From Sodiomyces alkalinus F11 (lineage: Eukaryota > Ascomycota > Sordariomycetes > Glomerellales > Plectosphaerellaceae): a stretch of 64,000 nucleotides of DNA. Shown here in pieces: positions 1 to 11,610 of the stretch (the stretch's first letter is position 1; the number at the start of each line of letters is the position of its first letter). The notes under the pieces were generated by a model that saw only the letters and a program-made list of their open reading frames with translations, ran no database searches and had not been told where the DNA came from. A program made the position numbers and the translations under genes. The DNA lies in NCBI RefSeq assembly GCF_003711515.1, contig NW_021167079.1, positions 5,068,928-5,132,927 of the forward strand. The letters run 5' to 3'.

Positions 1-147
1 AAACTAACACGCAAGAAACGCCGTCATATCCCCCGATGTTATTTCGGCCATGCCAGGCCATTCCGAGTGCCCGCTGCGATTCCGTTCCCGCGTATCGTGT
101 CATGGTTCTCCCGGTGGTCAAGTCAACCGTGGGTAATTTACGTAGCC

Positions 148-840
148 TTAGTTGGCGAGAATGGTGCGGACCAAATCTGTATTGCCGGAAAAGAAGCGTC
201 AGTCAAATGGCACGAAACGGTACAATAAAGACCAAAGGGTAGAAGAACACGTAAAACACGTAGGTACAGCGAAGAGGAGATCCGTACCGGTATAATTCAC
301 TTGGCCAGAGCTGGTGTCGACCGACTTGAGCAGTTCGTCAACCTCCTCATCGGTCATCTTCTCGCCCAGGTTGGTCAGGATGTACTTGAGCTGGCCGACC
401 CCGATGAAGCCCGTCATGTCCTTATCGAAGACCTGGAAGCCACGGCAGTACTCATCGGGTTCGCCCGGGTCGCGGAAGCCGCCTGGGCGGTTCAGCACGC
501 GCTGGAAGGTCTCAAAATCAACTGCCGTCCGCTGTCAGTTAGCTCTTGTATTATCGTACTTGGTGGCCGTGGTCGGGGTGCTAAGTCGACAAAAAAAAAA
601 GAAGGGGGGGATCGGTCGGAGAAATGCAAATGCAACAGAGAAATGGGAATCTGACGTACAGTCACCGCCCACATTCTTCTCGAGTTCCTGAATCTCCGCT
701 AGAGTAGGGTTCTGGCCGCAGGCGCGAAGGAGGTCACCGAGACTGTCGAGGGCAACACGGCCGTTGCCGCGCTTGTCGAACAGGGAGAAAGCCTCCTTGT
801 AGTTGGTAGATGCCTGGGCGTCGAAATGGTTAGATGACAT
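148..840 (-). CDS. cdc4: Myosin essential light chain (Cdc4/Mlc1 family)
   Basis: A calmodulin-fold light chain that binds IQ motifs of myosin heavy chains and serves actomyosin ring assembly and cytokinesis. Three exons: 840-660, 521-288 and 176-148, giving 147 aa, the family's usual length. The N-terminal EF-hand-like part (FSLFDKRGNGRV) is followed by GGDFDFETFQRVLNRPGGF, which is only restored when the 138-nt intron (GTACGT..GGCAG) is removed. The C-terminal half has FQVFDKDMTGFIGVGQLKYIL and the end NYTDLVRTILAN, completed by a 29-nt last exon. The EF-hand loops are degenerate, as is usual for essential light chains that do not bind calcium. Intron 1 holds a run of about ten A (plus strand). 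The start at 840 has the only N-terminal methionine in frame near the first helix. The family assignment is firm; the gene symbol follows the fission-yeast name. Confidence 0.93.
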
Positions 841-2946
841 GGTGGCTCTTTTGATTGATCGCTTGCGATAACGAGTTGATGCGAAGAAGACGGAAAGGAA
901 AGTTGGAGGGAAGAAAGATAGACAGATGCAAAGGGCTGTGGTGGGTTGCGAGGCAGGAGAAAAGGGAGAGAAATCGGAACGTGGAGTCGCTCGCGATGGA
1001 TCTACAGCCAGTTCCCATCCCCGCGCCGTCGAGTTCTAGCACTTGCCCGCTGAGAGCGACGCTTTTTTCCCTGCCTGCTGTGTCGCCCCCTGTTGGCGGG
1101 TGAACAGCCCCGCCAACAGGCGCTAAAACCTGGTTCTAGTGGGTAAAAGGGAATTGTTTACATTCTATGAGGGGAAATGTAAACATTGGAGGAATAGGAG
1201 ACTTACCATGTTGTTTTGGTGGGAATGGATTCGAAATAGAACGTCCCAAAACGCAGAGAAGTTGAGGAAGTGGTGATGTTTTTCGGACGTTTGAACTATC
1301 CCTTTGAAAGACCGCCCCTTGCTCCGACCGTATGCATTGTTTTGTATGTAATATTTCCTCCCAAACCCACATTGCCATGGTGCGTGCACCCAGCACAGCA
1401 CAATTCAAGGCCCAACCACTGCGGGCTAGGGCGGTGAGGGCCGAGCTACTTAAGGTAGCTGGATCTTGTGCAAGCTTGATAGGTATGCTGACAAAGCTAA
1501 TTGCCGGGGCAACGAGCGTCATCGAAGGACAGTGACCAATCAAACTAATCATAAGTCTTGCTTTTGATTTCCGTAACAAGTGCTGTGACGCTGCCCGAGG
1601 TGCCTCTTTTGGGCGCCGGTGGGGACAGGTTTCGGCCCCCAAATCACCCTCGATAAGTACATAGCGCCAAGCGAACATGTACCTACACAGCCGGAATAAG
1701 TACCCTTATCCATCTGGTACAGTGCACTGCCGCCCACCCATACCAATACAGGAACCTGTCCCCCGATTCCTGTCTCTGTACCAAATATAAAGGGGCTGTA
1801 TGCACACCGCCTGTAAAAATACAGCAACTCCTGTGTATCGCTAACCTCGCAAACCACTTTCGAACTATTGCATACAGATGTTGTCTGGGAGGGGAAGCGC
1901 CGAAGCAGGCACTAACCAGCCTGTTGCTTAGTCATGACAACCCTTTTGCGTTTCCAGTCACGCTGGCATGGATTGGAGCTGTCTCGCCCAGTCAATGAGT
2001 GCCCTTCATTCTACCAACCAACTTGAATACATTTTGACCACCGACATCCCGTCCCGTCCCCTCATCGAGTCGTGGTCTGTCGACGACAACGCCTTGACGT
2101 CCATGGCCATGCCACGCCACGCGTTGGTTGCACCCGCAAGCCCAGCGCTGGGCAGTCGGCCGCATGGCGTGTCTGCGAACTCTTGGCTTACACCAGCCAA
2201 TTTCCCGCCGCAGGAAATCGTCAAGGGTACCATCCATCGACCCTGAGTCGACGACCGGCCTGCTAGGGAGAACTGGCGCCATCCACGATACCCAGACGCA
2301 GAGCCTCGTGTTTCGTCGACGTCCATCGACAACGGGCCGGAATGGCCCAGGGCCTTCTACTGCAATCGGCCGGCGCGTTTGACCAAGGCCGCCGCCCGCA
2401 GGCGACTCTTGTACCAAGATCAGAATGGGAACTGGAGGACAAGCCTCAAAGTAACTTTTGATGCATTCAGTGACTTGAATTTCGTCAGCGTCGACTCGTT
2501 TGTATTGGTATCTCGGAGCACGCGCCTTACCGACGATTACGCCTTGGCCAGGTCGTCAGGTGCTGCTGGTCTTAGACCTTTAAGATGCTGGAGAAGCGGA
2601 AAAGTGGAAGCTTCCAGGGCCTCTCAAGACTGAAGCAACGGGCCTCCTAGAATATGGCAGACTCTCCCGCTCATGACGACTCCGCAACTGACTGTTCTTG
2701 CTTGCGCGGACATGTTTCTGATTTCCTCTATGTGAAGACTGCTGCAACCAACCTCCTTCAGTAAGCAGCCTATTTCTGTGCTGCTTTTTGTCCCTCGCGT
2801 ATTGTATTGGGGCTTCTCATCAACGGCAATTGCCGAGGCTGCGAAACACCTGTGCAAAAGGCTGATTAAACACGTTGCACTCTCCTGGGGTCGGCTGGCT
2901 AGAGTCGTACCTTACGATGCAGATTAAAGTGAAGCAACCTTAAAGA
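841..2946. other. Intergenic region, no supported gene
   Basis: The first few hundred bases are the likely promoter and leader of the light-chain gene. The rest has only short frames, with no recognisable family and no convincing chain of splice sites. One frame of 180 codons on the minus strand (1136-1678) has an unremarkable composition and was not accepted. No RNA gene or tandem repeat stands out. Confidence 0.5.
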
Positions 2947-3657
2947 TTATCGATTTCTCAACGCGTCCGCGAGGGCTATAGGAATTAATATAGCCTGCTC
3001 AATGAGAAGAGCAATAAACAGTATAACACTCCAGCCCGGATCGAAATCATCCGCTCCACGCGTTGGCCAAAGCCAGCTAAGAGAGGAAATATTCCGCGTA
3101 ATATAAGTATGTGTGTGTTTCGTCACATACTTCGTAAGCCTCTCGCTGATAGGAAATATAATAAGCGCCGCTATAACGAAGGCGTATGAGGGGCTCAGGC
3201 CGATGATAGTATCGAAGGCTCGAAATAAGAAGTATAGGAGGGAGTAGCAGGCCCAGTGGCCTGCCAGATTAAAATCCGAAGGCCTCAGGCGATTATTCGC
3301 TGAGAAGGAAGTAGCGGGATAGCTTGCCGAGTGGATGAAGATGCTTAAAAAAAGCGGCCAGGTATTAGTAGGGATCGGGGTGGCTATCGATTTATTCGCG
3401 ACGTCGCGGACGGAGAATAAGGTAAGGATAAGATGAAATAATAGCTGGCACCTGGAAATAGTAACCAAGCAGCCTGCAGGGTTATAGTCCCCAGACACCC
3501 GGTTACGATGGGGGAGGAAAGGGTAGGCGAGGAGAGGGGTTATAGTTGCGAGCGCTAAGCAGCTCTGGCCTATACTGGAGGGGACGACCGAGGTGGCACC
3601 ATACTGTGCCCAGAAAAGATGATCTGTACGTATCGAGCTGGTGATTTCTGATGCCAT
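2947..3657 (-). CDS. Uncertain ORF, hydrophobic multi-pass protein
   Basis: An uninterrupted frame of 236 codons with several hydrophobic stretches that could be membrane segments (around residues 30-50, 70-85, 100-115, 135-155, 160-175 and 210-230). I do not recognise a family. The codons are rich in ATA, TTA and CTA, and the local DNA is TA-rich compared with its surroundings, which resembles mild RIP or a decayed repeat more than a conserved gene. It has no neighbour that hints at a function and no clear promoter. It could be a real lineage-specific membrane protein, a fragment of a larger gene, or a chance frame in decayed DNA. Weak call. Confidence 0.25.
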   Translation of the reverse strand: MASEITSSIRTDHLFWAQYGATSVVPSSIGQSCLALATITPLLAYPFLPHRNRVSGDYNPAGCLVTISRCQLLFHLILTLFSVRDVANKSIATPIPTNTWPLFLSIFIHSASYPATSFSANNRLRPSDFNLAGHWACYSLLYFLFRAFDTIIGLSPSYAFVIAALIIFPISERLTKYVTKHTHTYITRNISSLSWLWPTRGADDFDPGWSVILFIALLIEQAILIPIALADALRNR

Positions 3658-5039
3658 GTTGTTTCAGAAGACTATGCAGTCAAAATGGTATTATTTGGTG
3701 ATGCCGGCATTGGTGTGTTAAGGTAAAATGGGGGGAGAAAATCGGACTCCGTAAGGAGCTTTACATTAAGAGGGGTCGGCCGGTGGCGCAGCACGAAGTG
3801 TCATCGCGGACAAGCCATATGTGTCACCTTGTTTAGCCCCGGCAGTCTCTCGAGGTACAACAAGCTCCGAGTCCGTCACTAGAAAAAGAAAAACGAGGCC
3901 TAAAGGCAGCCATTATTCAAATATGTCAAACCAGTGAAGCTTGAACGTCTAATTAGTGGTATTATGGCCGGATTCGCCCAAAGACAGAAGATATCTGCCA
4001 ATGTGCAGATCACCACAGGATGCTCGAGAGCGCGGGCTCCTCGCATTGATCCCGCCACATCTACCCACTACCTAGGTTTAGCACCGATGGTAGCTTCCAA
4101 GCCTTGCGCAGTACGGTTCCCGCCTGCCGCAGGCTGCTTCGATGATGCGAGAAGGCGTAAACCACCTACCTCGAGTCCTACCAAAAAGTGTAGACATCAG
4201 CCATCCAACTCGCAGAGAAGTAACGATGACTAACTCCGGTTTCCTGTTTTGAACGTGTCCAAAACTTCCCTACGGAACAAAACAGCAGTGACTTCCTGAA
4301 GCGGCACATCTACGTTCTCTGTATTCCGTCTTGGTCGATTCCAGCAATGCTTCCGAGAAAGAGCTCTGAAGAAATAAACATGGCTGCCGGAGGATATGAC
4401 AGGCTCAGGCCACCAATTGGGCTAGAAGCGAAACTGGCACATCTTTGCAGTCCTACGTCAGGGCAGGAGGGACACGGCAACATACTAGCCGTTGAGAGCT
4501 TATTTCTGCTGGATTTCAAGATCACAGTTTCCTGCTAAAGGGGTAGCTGCTTCTCGTTTGCGAAGCTATTATGCCCAACGTGCTAGTCAAGTATCATTCG
4601 TGTGGCTGGTGATGTGCCTGTCCTAGCTTTTCCCTCTTCACCGCAATCCTATATCACGACCGAAGGATGAACAGCGTTATTTCATGCTTATTCTCAGCGA
4701 TCGACTTCGTCCTCGGTCCTCTCACCCTGGAAGGGGTCCAAGGCCCCTTGTGTACGATGATCGGGGGACTCATCAGCCTACTCCCTATGAGTGGTCCAGC
4801 AAGGTTCGCGCTCGCTTTCCTCGCCGCTTGCTTGACCAGCGCTTTGTGCTAACGGGCAAGGCGCTTCCTCGATCCGGATGGCGTTTCGAATGGGACAATC
4901 TCCGGCTTAGTGCAGGCATGGCGTGCCGGTCGAAGGCCCATCCCAATGCACCTCTACAGCTAAAGCCTCCCACCATCTCGATTTCGTCAGTTCGCGTTCC
5001 GTACTCAAGCCTCACCCGTCCCCCTTCTGGGGTAGACAA
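3658..5039. other. Intergenic region, no supported gene
   Basis: Only short overlapping frames are present and none looks conserved or carries a convincing splice structure. The base composition is ordinary. Confidence 0.5.
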
Positions 5040-6190
5040 GCCCTAGCCTCTCCTGTTACTCGGAGTTGCCAGCTAGGGAATGTGGCAAGCCTAGCCTCCT
5101 CCTGGTTCTCGGAGTTGCCAGCTAGGCCCCCCACAACTTCAGCCTCATTCCTTCTCTCGCGAGCAGTTGGAAAGATGTCCATGTCCGGTGTCACCAACTG
5201 GACGGCCAGAAAAGTCATCTTCGATGTTGGATTACGTCCAATACCATATCGACGTCTACTTTGTTGCGTCCTGAGCACGACCGGCAAAACGTCAACCATC
5301 TTGTGTCGGTCCGGTTCCGGCCGTCGTTTTCCATCCTGCCGCCAACAGTTTCCAAGGGTTTATATCAGCGGTCTCAGGAAGAAGACTGCTCAGGCACCAC
5401 AACAAATTGGTTTGTTTGTCTCCTTGCACAGGACTTCTGCCCATACTGATATTGGACAAGATAGTTCGCTGGCGGAGCACTTACCCTCAGTTCCCCCTTT
5501 TCGGTCTGAGATACACTAGGATAATAGGCAACAGAGTTCTCGGCAATATTCATGAAAAGTCATTCATGAGATCGCAGCCTCAGCATATTGGATACGCTAT
5601 TTCCCGGCTCGTACGATAGCAAACAGTTGTGTATCTCTAGCCAACATTCTTTGCTCCCAGCAAGATGTGTCCTGTCAGGAAATCCACCTTTTCTCAAGTG
5701 TCTACAGACGACGCTTCAGATGACGACGGTAATTCGGCGATTAGACCCGTACGGTACCCTCGCCACTTAGGCCTCATAGGCCAGACCACCTGCACTTCGA
5801 CCTCAGGGCCCAGCCTCCCACAACTTCAGCCTCAGGGCTCCGGCCATCCACATCTTTCGCTTACAGTCCCGGCCTCGGCCCCTTGTATCTTCAACACATC
5901 AGGGTACGGCCCCTACAACTTCAGCCTCACGGTCCCGGCCACATGTCTTTCACCTGATAGCCCAGGCCCCGACCCTGGCCCTGGCCCCCGCTTCGACTCC
6001 CTTCATCCTCAACTCAAGCGGGCGAGGCCCCACGCCCAAATCACCCATAACTTCGACATCAACGGGACGGCCTCCCACAACTTTAGCCTCACGGCCCCGG
6101 TAGCCGGCATCTTTCACCTCATAGCACCGACCCCGGCTCCGGTCTCGGCTCCCTTCACCTTCAACTCAACAGGGCGCGGCTCCTGACAAC
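5040..6190. repeat. Degenerate GC-rich minisatellite
   Basis: The stretch is built from imperfect copies of a short motif. Near 5057 and 5117 the word ctcggagttgccagctagg is repeated. From about 5125 on, cccacaacttcagcctca and its variants recur (near 5130, 5815, 5910 and 6075), separated by cggccccgg-type spacers and paired with ctttcacct or cttcaac words. A frame of 173 codons (5665-6186) runs through it and shows a repeating NFSLT-type peptide, but it is probably a by-product of the repeat. A decayed repeat-rich cell-surface gene is a less likely alternative. Confidence 0.55.
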
Positions 6191-7778
6191 TTTGAACTGA
6201 CATCTCCAGCTGCCCACAGCTCCGGTCTCGCGTCCACTGTTCCCCCTCATCTGATCCTGAACGGTATTCGCCTCGCACAACTTCCACCTGTCGGTCATAC
6301 GTTATCTAGAAGCATGAGAGCCCGACTTCCACGTGGTTTTCACGTCTATGACCTCCCAACCACAGCCTTACTCTGACCTATCTCGGTTCCTGCAGCAAGA
6401 CTATATCAACATATGTCCCTCCATGCCCTCTTCAAGTTAACAGCAAACACCGATGCATGATCTGAATCCAGCTCAGATTATCATTTTCACCTCCAGGTCT
6501 TTATCATCGATCTATGGAAGATGTGGTCCACGTTAGTAAGAATTCTTGAGATGTATGTCTTGTCAAGAGTACTGTACTGTCGCTGATCCATTAACAAGCT
6601 TCCCACAAAACAGATCTCCACGACTGCCCTTCACGGGACCCGACTCTTCATTACCACAGGCCAACCGTAGGCTGCGTTTCAAAGCGGCAACTGCTCAAGT
6701 GACTCGTAGACAACGATAACGGAAAGGGTCAATCCCCGGGTCTTAGGCCCCTCGCTCCCTTCGAACGGAGACTCGGAAGTCAATTTATGTTAACTCAGGT
6801 GTACGAAGAGGTAATAGCACAGCTCCCGCCGATCGAACATCTGCTGGAGCACCTGCGGCTGAAGAAACAGGTGAGTCCTGCTAGACATAGTGACGCCAAT
6901 GCGCGCTAACAGCAATCTCGAAAGTGTGAAACAGACATGTTCCGTCTGTCTCAGATAGCCAGAGGCTCGAAGCCCTCGCTCAATATTACGGCCGCCAGCA
7001 CCGCGGCATACTTCCTCGCCCCGTGTGACTTACTTACAAGCCGTACCGACTCGACAGACCTCACTTCGTCACATTTTCGATCCAAGGTACTTGCGAATGT
7101 AATACTTCCCCGTCAAGATCTCCCGTTAGGGGCGTCAAGGGCGCAGACGGGACTCAGTGGCTGCCTGCGGGAGTGGGGCACAGAGCGCTGGGGCAGTCTA
7201 AATGCAGGACAATGAGGCTCTGACCCATTCGCCTCAACCTCTGTTAGAAGCGCCAGAGTTTTGTTCTGTATCTTAAGAGAGACCTACTTGCGAGTGCTAC
7301 AATAATATCTTGAGTTAGCGGAAAACCTTTCACTCTGTAATTTTACGTAATCCTTAACACCCCGCCTCGGCTCATACAAGTACAAAGACATTACTAGACT
7401 GTCATACCGGTGCTGTTTAAGAGGTCACGACTTGGGCGGGGAAAGGAGGAGGGGTATCAGTGGGAAGTAGGTGTTTTGCTGGCAGACGTGATTATGCACG
7501 AACGACCCAGATCTGATACCTATTGAGAAAACATTTAGCACGGACCATTCTACGCACGTGACGCCCAGATTCGGAGCAGTCAGAACCTGCCCCCTCGGCA
7601 GCGTCACACGGTTTCCACCTCTCCACCATCGTACAATCAATCAACAGTCAGAAAGGGGCCAATTCTCAGTCGCTTCATCCATCAGACGCTATTCCTTGTA
7701 TGCACAAATGTTAGCTTCGAAACATGTACGGAGTACCATAAGTAAGGGGGGTGATTATTACGGACAAAGTCCAGTCCT
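6191..7778. other. Intergenic region, no supported gene
   Basis: No frame here is recognisable. The last few hundred bases are probably the 3' flank of the minus-strand methyltransferase gene. Nothing repetitive or structured was seen. Confidence 0.5.
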
Positions 7779-8794
7779 TCACTTCCTCGTGGCGAGAATG
7801 AGAGCCGTCCCCCAAACAGAATCCACCTCGACATCCCTCCACTTCTCTCCCTCGGCCTTCCAGTCCGCTTCCACTTCCAGTATCCTATCAAAAAGCACGT
7901 CTACAATGTCACCTTGTCCGCCTTCCTCCCGGCTCCTGACCTCAGGGTGCGCATCCCTCCAAGCGCGGAACGCGCTGAACGTCCGCAAGTAGCCCTCAAA
8001 CTCCCCGAGTTTAAGCCTCTTCCTCAACCACGCCGCCTCTCCGTCCTGTACCCCGACACCCGACGTCTCCCTGTCGGGGTCGTAGACGATCCTCCTGACG
8101 TCCCCCCAGTGCTCCGCAGGCGGCACCACAGCCCGGAGGGAATCCCGGAGGATATCCCGCCCAGGTTGTTCCCAGTAGCGCGCCATGCTCTGGAACCCGG
8201 CAGCGACGTCGTCCTCGCCGTAGCACGCGGCGTCGAAAACGGCATTGGCCCGCGGCCGCCCGACGAGGATGTTATCCTTGTATCCCCAGAAGGCCAGGGC
8301 GCCGCCGCTCCGGACCACGCGGGCCAGCTCGGGCCACGCGCGGCTATAGTCGAACCAGTGCGCCGCCTGGCCCGCCACCGCTAGGTCGACGGTTCCGTCC
8401 GCGAGGAAGGAGAGGTCCTCCGCCTGTCCCTGCCGGAAGGCGATCTTGGGGTTGTCCGGGGTGGCGGAGACGGCTTGGCGTACCATGACGGGGCTGGGGT
8501 CGATGGCGAGCACGCGGTCGAAGTGTGGGCTTAGCGCCCGCGCGATGAGGCCGTGGCCGCAGCCTAGGTCGAGGAGCGTGCCGGATGGTGAGGAGGCCGT
8601 GGCTCCGCGGGCGCGGGTACGCTTGAGAATGCTTCTGAAGAGGGGCGGGGGGTACGAGGGCCGGAAGGCTGCGTAGCTGGCAGCTGAGAAGGTTGACCGA
8701 CTGACATTTGCGTTAGCGAAGGACTGGACCCTTTGTAAAACACAGACAGCTGGGGTTACCGAACAGGACGGGACACGAACGAGAAGGTTGCCAT
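7779..8794 (-). CDS. Class I SAM-dependent methyltransferase (Crg1/Tmt1-like)
   Basis: Predicted to transfer a methyl group from S-adenosylmethionine to a small molecule; relatives include yeast trans-aconitate methyltransferase and Crg1. Two exons, 8794-8760 and 8700-7779, give 318 aa. The 59-nt intron has a GTAACC donor, a GCTAAC branch point and a TCAG acceptor, and its removal yields a short N-terminus (MATFSFVSRP) ahead of the family's usual FSAASYAAFRPSYPP. Motif I is LLDLGCGHG (residues about 54-62), the acidic residue that binds the ribose lies in LAIDPS (about 76), and the post-motif region has AGQAAHWFD and the RVVRSGGALAFWGY strand-loop. An unspliced start at 8810 is possible but gives an N-terminus unlike the family. 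The gene is divergent from the CoA-binding gene across 665 bp. The substrate cannot be read from the sequence. Confidence 0.88.
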
Positions 8795-9459
8795 TTTTTG
8801 CGCCCTTCACACCTCTTGGGGCTTCTCGAAATCCTTGAGGTAGGCAGGGTCCTTGCTAAAGCGATGCTGCTCGTGAGGACCGAGTGTGATGATCTCTCAC
8901 ATCATCTCACGTCCGTCAATGAGCTTTCCAAGAAGTCGAGTTGCCCCATATTCAACAGCGCCATCGAACGTCAATGCCAGTCAGTGATCCATGGTTTCCC
9001 TTTCCCCATTTCCCATTCCAGGGAACCCCCGGCTGGCCAAGCCGATCCACATCATGTTGACGTGCGAGGTCTAGCAGCCAATTGAGTAGCCTCGATGAAT
9101 GGCGAGATCCCCACGCTGAGAGCCTCGGCGATGTCGGCAGTGTCGGGCATAACGGAGCCGCGAACGCTTGTCTTCGGCTTGCCGGAAGTGGCCGAGTTGT
9201 TCAGTTAAAGAAACGGAATGACATACGTAATCCGTCGGTCAAACACTCACCTGGCTCGGTGAGAGCCCCGGTGTGGTGGATTGTTAATAAGTGACAAACG
9301 ATTTAAGGGTCGCAACTACAGATACTTTAGTTTGTCTCACAATCCAGCCTCGAGTCTACTCAACTCCTCCTTCGCCACTTCCTTTTCCCTCTTCGTTTCA
9401 ATTCCGCACCGAGTCGTACATACCAGCAAGATAGTTGTCAAAGAAGGTTGTCCAACATC
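8795..9459. promoter_or_regulatory. Shared divergent promoter region
   Basis: This 665-bp stretch separates the start codons of the methyltransferase (minus) and the CoA-binding protein (plus), so it must contain both promoters. The part nearest 9460 is CT-rich (about 9355-9415), a common feature of fungal leaders. No specific operator was identified. Confidence 0.5.
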
Positions 9460-10000
9460 ATGTCGACCGAAGCAGCCGCCCGCGCCTTCTTCGCCTCCCC
9501 GCGCTTCGCCGTTGTGGGCGCCAGCTCGAACCCCTCGAAGTTTGGACACAAGAGTACGTCGCTCAGAGAGAACCAACACCTTCTTTCGACTTGAATTATT
9601 TTTCGTTCCAGTCCGGTTAAGACACCCGTCAGTCTTCTCATGGTACCTCGCTCACAACATCCCCGCAACACCCATCAACCCGACCGCGGCCACCATCTCG
9701 GCTCTCAACAAGGAGCACCCCGCCGTGCCCCGCGTCTCGGCCCTGCCACACCCCAAGGATACGTCCATCTCCGTCATCACCCCACCGGCCGCGACGCTGC
9801 AGGTTCTCAAAGAGGCGCGCGAGCTCGGCGTCCCGGCCGTGTGGCTCCAGCCGGGGTCTTTCGACGACGCCGTCCTGGCTTTTGCGCGTGAGGAGGGCGC
9901 GTTCCGAGCCGTTGTGGCCGGGGATGGTGGGCGCGGGCATGAAGGATGGTGTGTGCTTGTTGACGGGGAACGGGCGATGAAGGGTGCTGGCAAGCTGTGA
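9460..10000 (+). CDS. CoA-binding domain protein (YccU-like)
   Basis: A small Rossmann-fold protein of the CoA_binding_2 family; its cellular role is largely unknown. Two exons, 9460-9553 and 9633-10000, give 153 aa. The N-terminal strand and nucleotide-binding loop read FAVVGASSNPSKFGHK, then after the intron IFSWYLAHNIPATPINP, which joins correctly only with the acceptor CGTCAG at 9632. A competing acceptor (TTCCAG at 9611) would insert seven residues and is less family-like. Further family features are the SVITPP strand, the GVPAVWLQPGSFDD segment and a C-terminal CVLVDGERA. The full-length frame before splicing would begin upstream at a non-ATG position, so the ATG at 9460 is preferred. 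A T-rich tract follows the stop. Confidence 0.88.
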
Positions 10001-10198
10001 GGACAGTCCTTCCAACTTTTTTTCTTTTTCTTTTTTTTGGGGGGAACAAACTGCGAAGGCGGTCTCACCTCCATACAGAGTGCACGGGCTTTGTTATTTT
10101 GGTAGTTGTTGGTCCTAGCTTTTTATTACGACGACACTTAAACTGTAATGGTTTTGACTCCTTCCACTACTCCAGGTACAGTGGCCGACAAAAGAACT

Positions 10199-10235
10199 AA
10201 AGCACTCTACACAATCATATCGTGGAGAGTGCTTT
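10199..10235. repeat. Inverted repeat, 10-bp arms
   Basis: The arm aaagcactct (10199-10208) is repeated perfectly in inverse form as agagtgcttt (10226-10235), with a 17-nt loop, followed by a T-rich stretch. It sits between the CoA-binding gene and the start of the BTB gene, 28 bp before the proposed ATG. It could form a hairpin in RNA or be a palindromic protein site; which one is unknown. Confidence 0.6.
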
Positions 10236-10262
10236 GATCTTTTTTGGCCACGAACTGCAATT

Positions 10263-11610
10263 ATGCCGAAACTCACTGAAAGTAGGTCTATCTATCTCTA
10301 TGAAACAATCAGTACATATATAATAACTAGTTTCTAGAACGCAAGGCAGAAGGAGAATACTCGACTAACCCTCATACTCAGAGGGCACTGAGACGACGCG
10401 CCACGTTAAAGGGACAAGCAAGTGAAGTTTGGGCAATCCATCACAAGTATACGTCCAAGAAATCGCGTAAATTGGCGGCACTGAAACGGTCTCCAGACTA
10501 TAAGAATGCTAGTGAGGGTGAGAAAGCAGCCCAGATCGCTGCTTTGACTCTGAAGCTTAATAACGCGAGGTTAGTTGGTTTGATTTCTTGTTCGTGTCAT
10601 AGCCAATATAATAACTTGCAAAACCAGGGCTGCCGAAGTCGAGCAAGTCAAAATAAGACACTCAAACGCTTCTCATTCAAATGATTTGCGGTCAAACAAT
10701 CTGCCCTCCAACGATTCGCCCTCTAACAATTCGCCGTCTGTACTCCGTATACGGTATACCCTTCCTATCCGTAATATGGACATGTAACTAACTACGCTGT
10801 GTGTCTAGCCTGCTTAAAGAAGGAATGATAACCTTCCTAGTTGGCCCATCAGAGCAGCGCCACTACGTACACACCAATATTGTCAAGTCCGGTGTGCTCG
10901 GTGGTGCATGCGGTGATCTTGACCGGTTTGAGAGCGGCATCGAGGTCAAGGTTGTGGAGTGGAAAGAAGTCGAAACCGCCGTCTTTGCAAATCTGATGGA
11001 GTACGCCAATACCGGCGACTATACCGTCCCGGAACTGAAGCCACCCGCAGTGGAAGGACTCGAAATCGAGCCCTTATCAATCATGACCTGCCTCAAATCC
11101 TATGGCTGGGGCAAGGCTCGCGGCGGCGCCTATCGACGAGAGTTCAGGGAGGGCACGCGGGCATCCATCCTGACCGCCACGAAGAGTTTTATCGAGGAAG
11201 GAACAAAGCTGTATCCGGAACCGAGTGACCGTTTTCGGGACTGGGAACCTAACTTGGAGCCCGCCGGTGGAGAGGGACACTTGGCCATCTTCGAGTGCCA
11301 CGTCAAGCTCTATCTTCTTGCGACCAAGCATAAGATGGAGAAGCTGGAGCGTCTGTCTCTCTTCAAGCTCTTCAGGACCCTCACCCGCATATGGGACTAT
11401 CAGCACGTCCACGATGATTTGGCGGTCACGATTCGTTACGCGTACCGCAACATCAGCGAAGCGGACCGGATACGAACCTTGCTGGCTTCATTTGCGGCTA
11501 TTAACGTTGACACGATGCGAGACTCGGCCCAGTATGCCGAGACCTTGAGGCAGTGTCCCGAATTTGCCGTGGACATGATACGGCTACTTCCCTCATACTG
11601 GCCTGAGTAA
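10263..11610 (+). CDS. BTB/POZ domain protein with basic N-terminal extension
   Basis: BTB domains mediate protein-protein contacts, often with cullin-3 ligases; the partners here are unknown. Four exons: 10263-10281, 10338-10569, 10628-10753 and 10809-11610, giving 392 aa. All three introns are 55-58 nt with GT..AG ends, and the frame stays open across each join, which argues for one gene rather than a downstream ORF with a separate fragment. Residues about 1-85 are highly basic (RALRRRATLKGQ, YTSKKSRK). A low-complexity Ser/Asn/Pro linker of repeated SNN/SND units follows (about 105-120). The BTB core begins at LLKEGMITFLVGPSEQRHYVH and ends near YANTGDY. The C-terminal half has IRYAYRNISEADRIRTLLASF, typical of fungal BTB proteins. 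The 19-nt first exon is the least certain part. Short exon 1 and weak neighbours give no clue to function. Confidence 0.78.

Noticed and set aside
1136..1678. A 180-codon minus-strand frame
   Set aside because: No recognisable domain, no support from splice signals, and overlapping frames of similar size on both strands.
8808..8810. Start of the methyltransferase at 8810
   Set aside because: The unspliced N-terminus is unlike the family, and a good 59-nt intron joins a better start at 8794.
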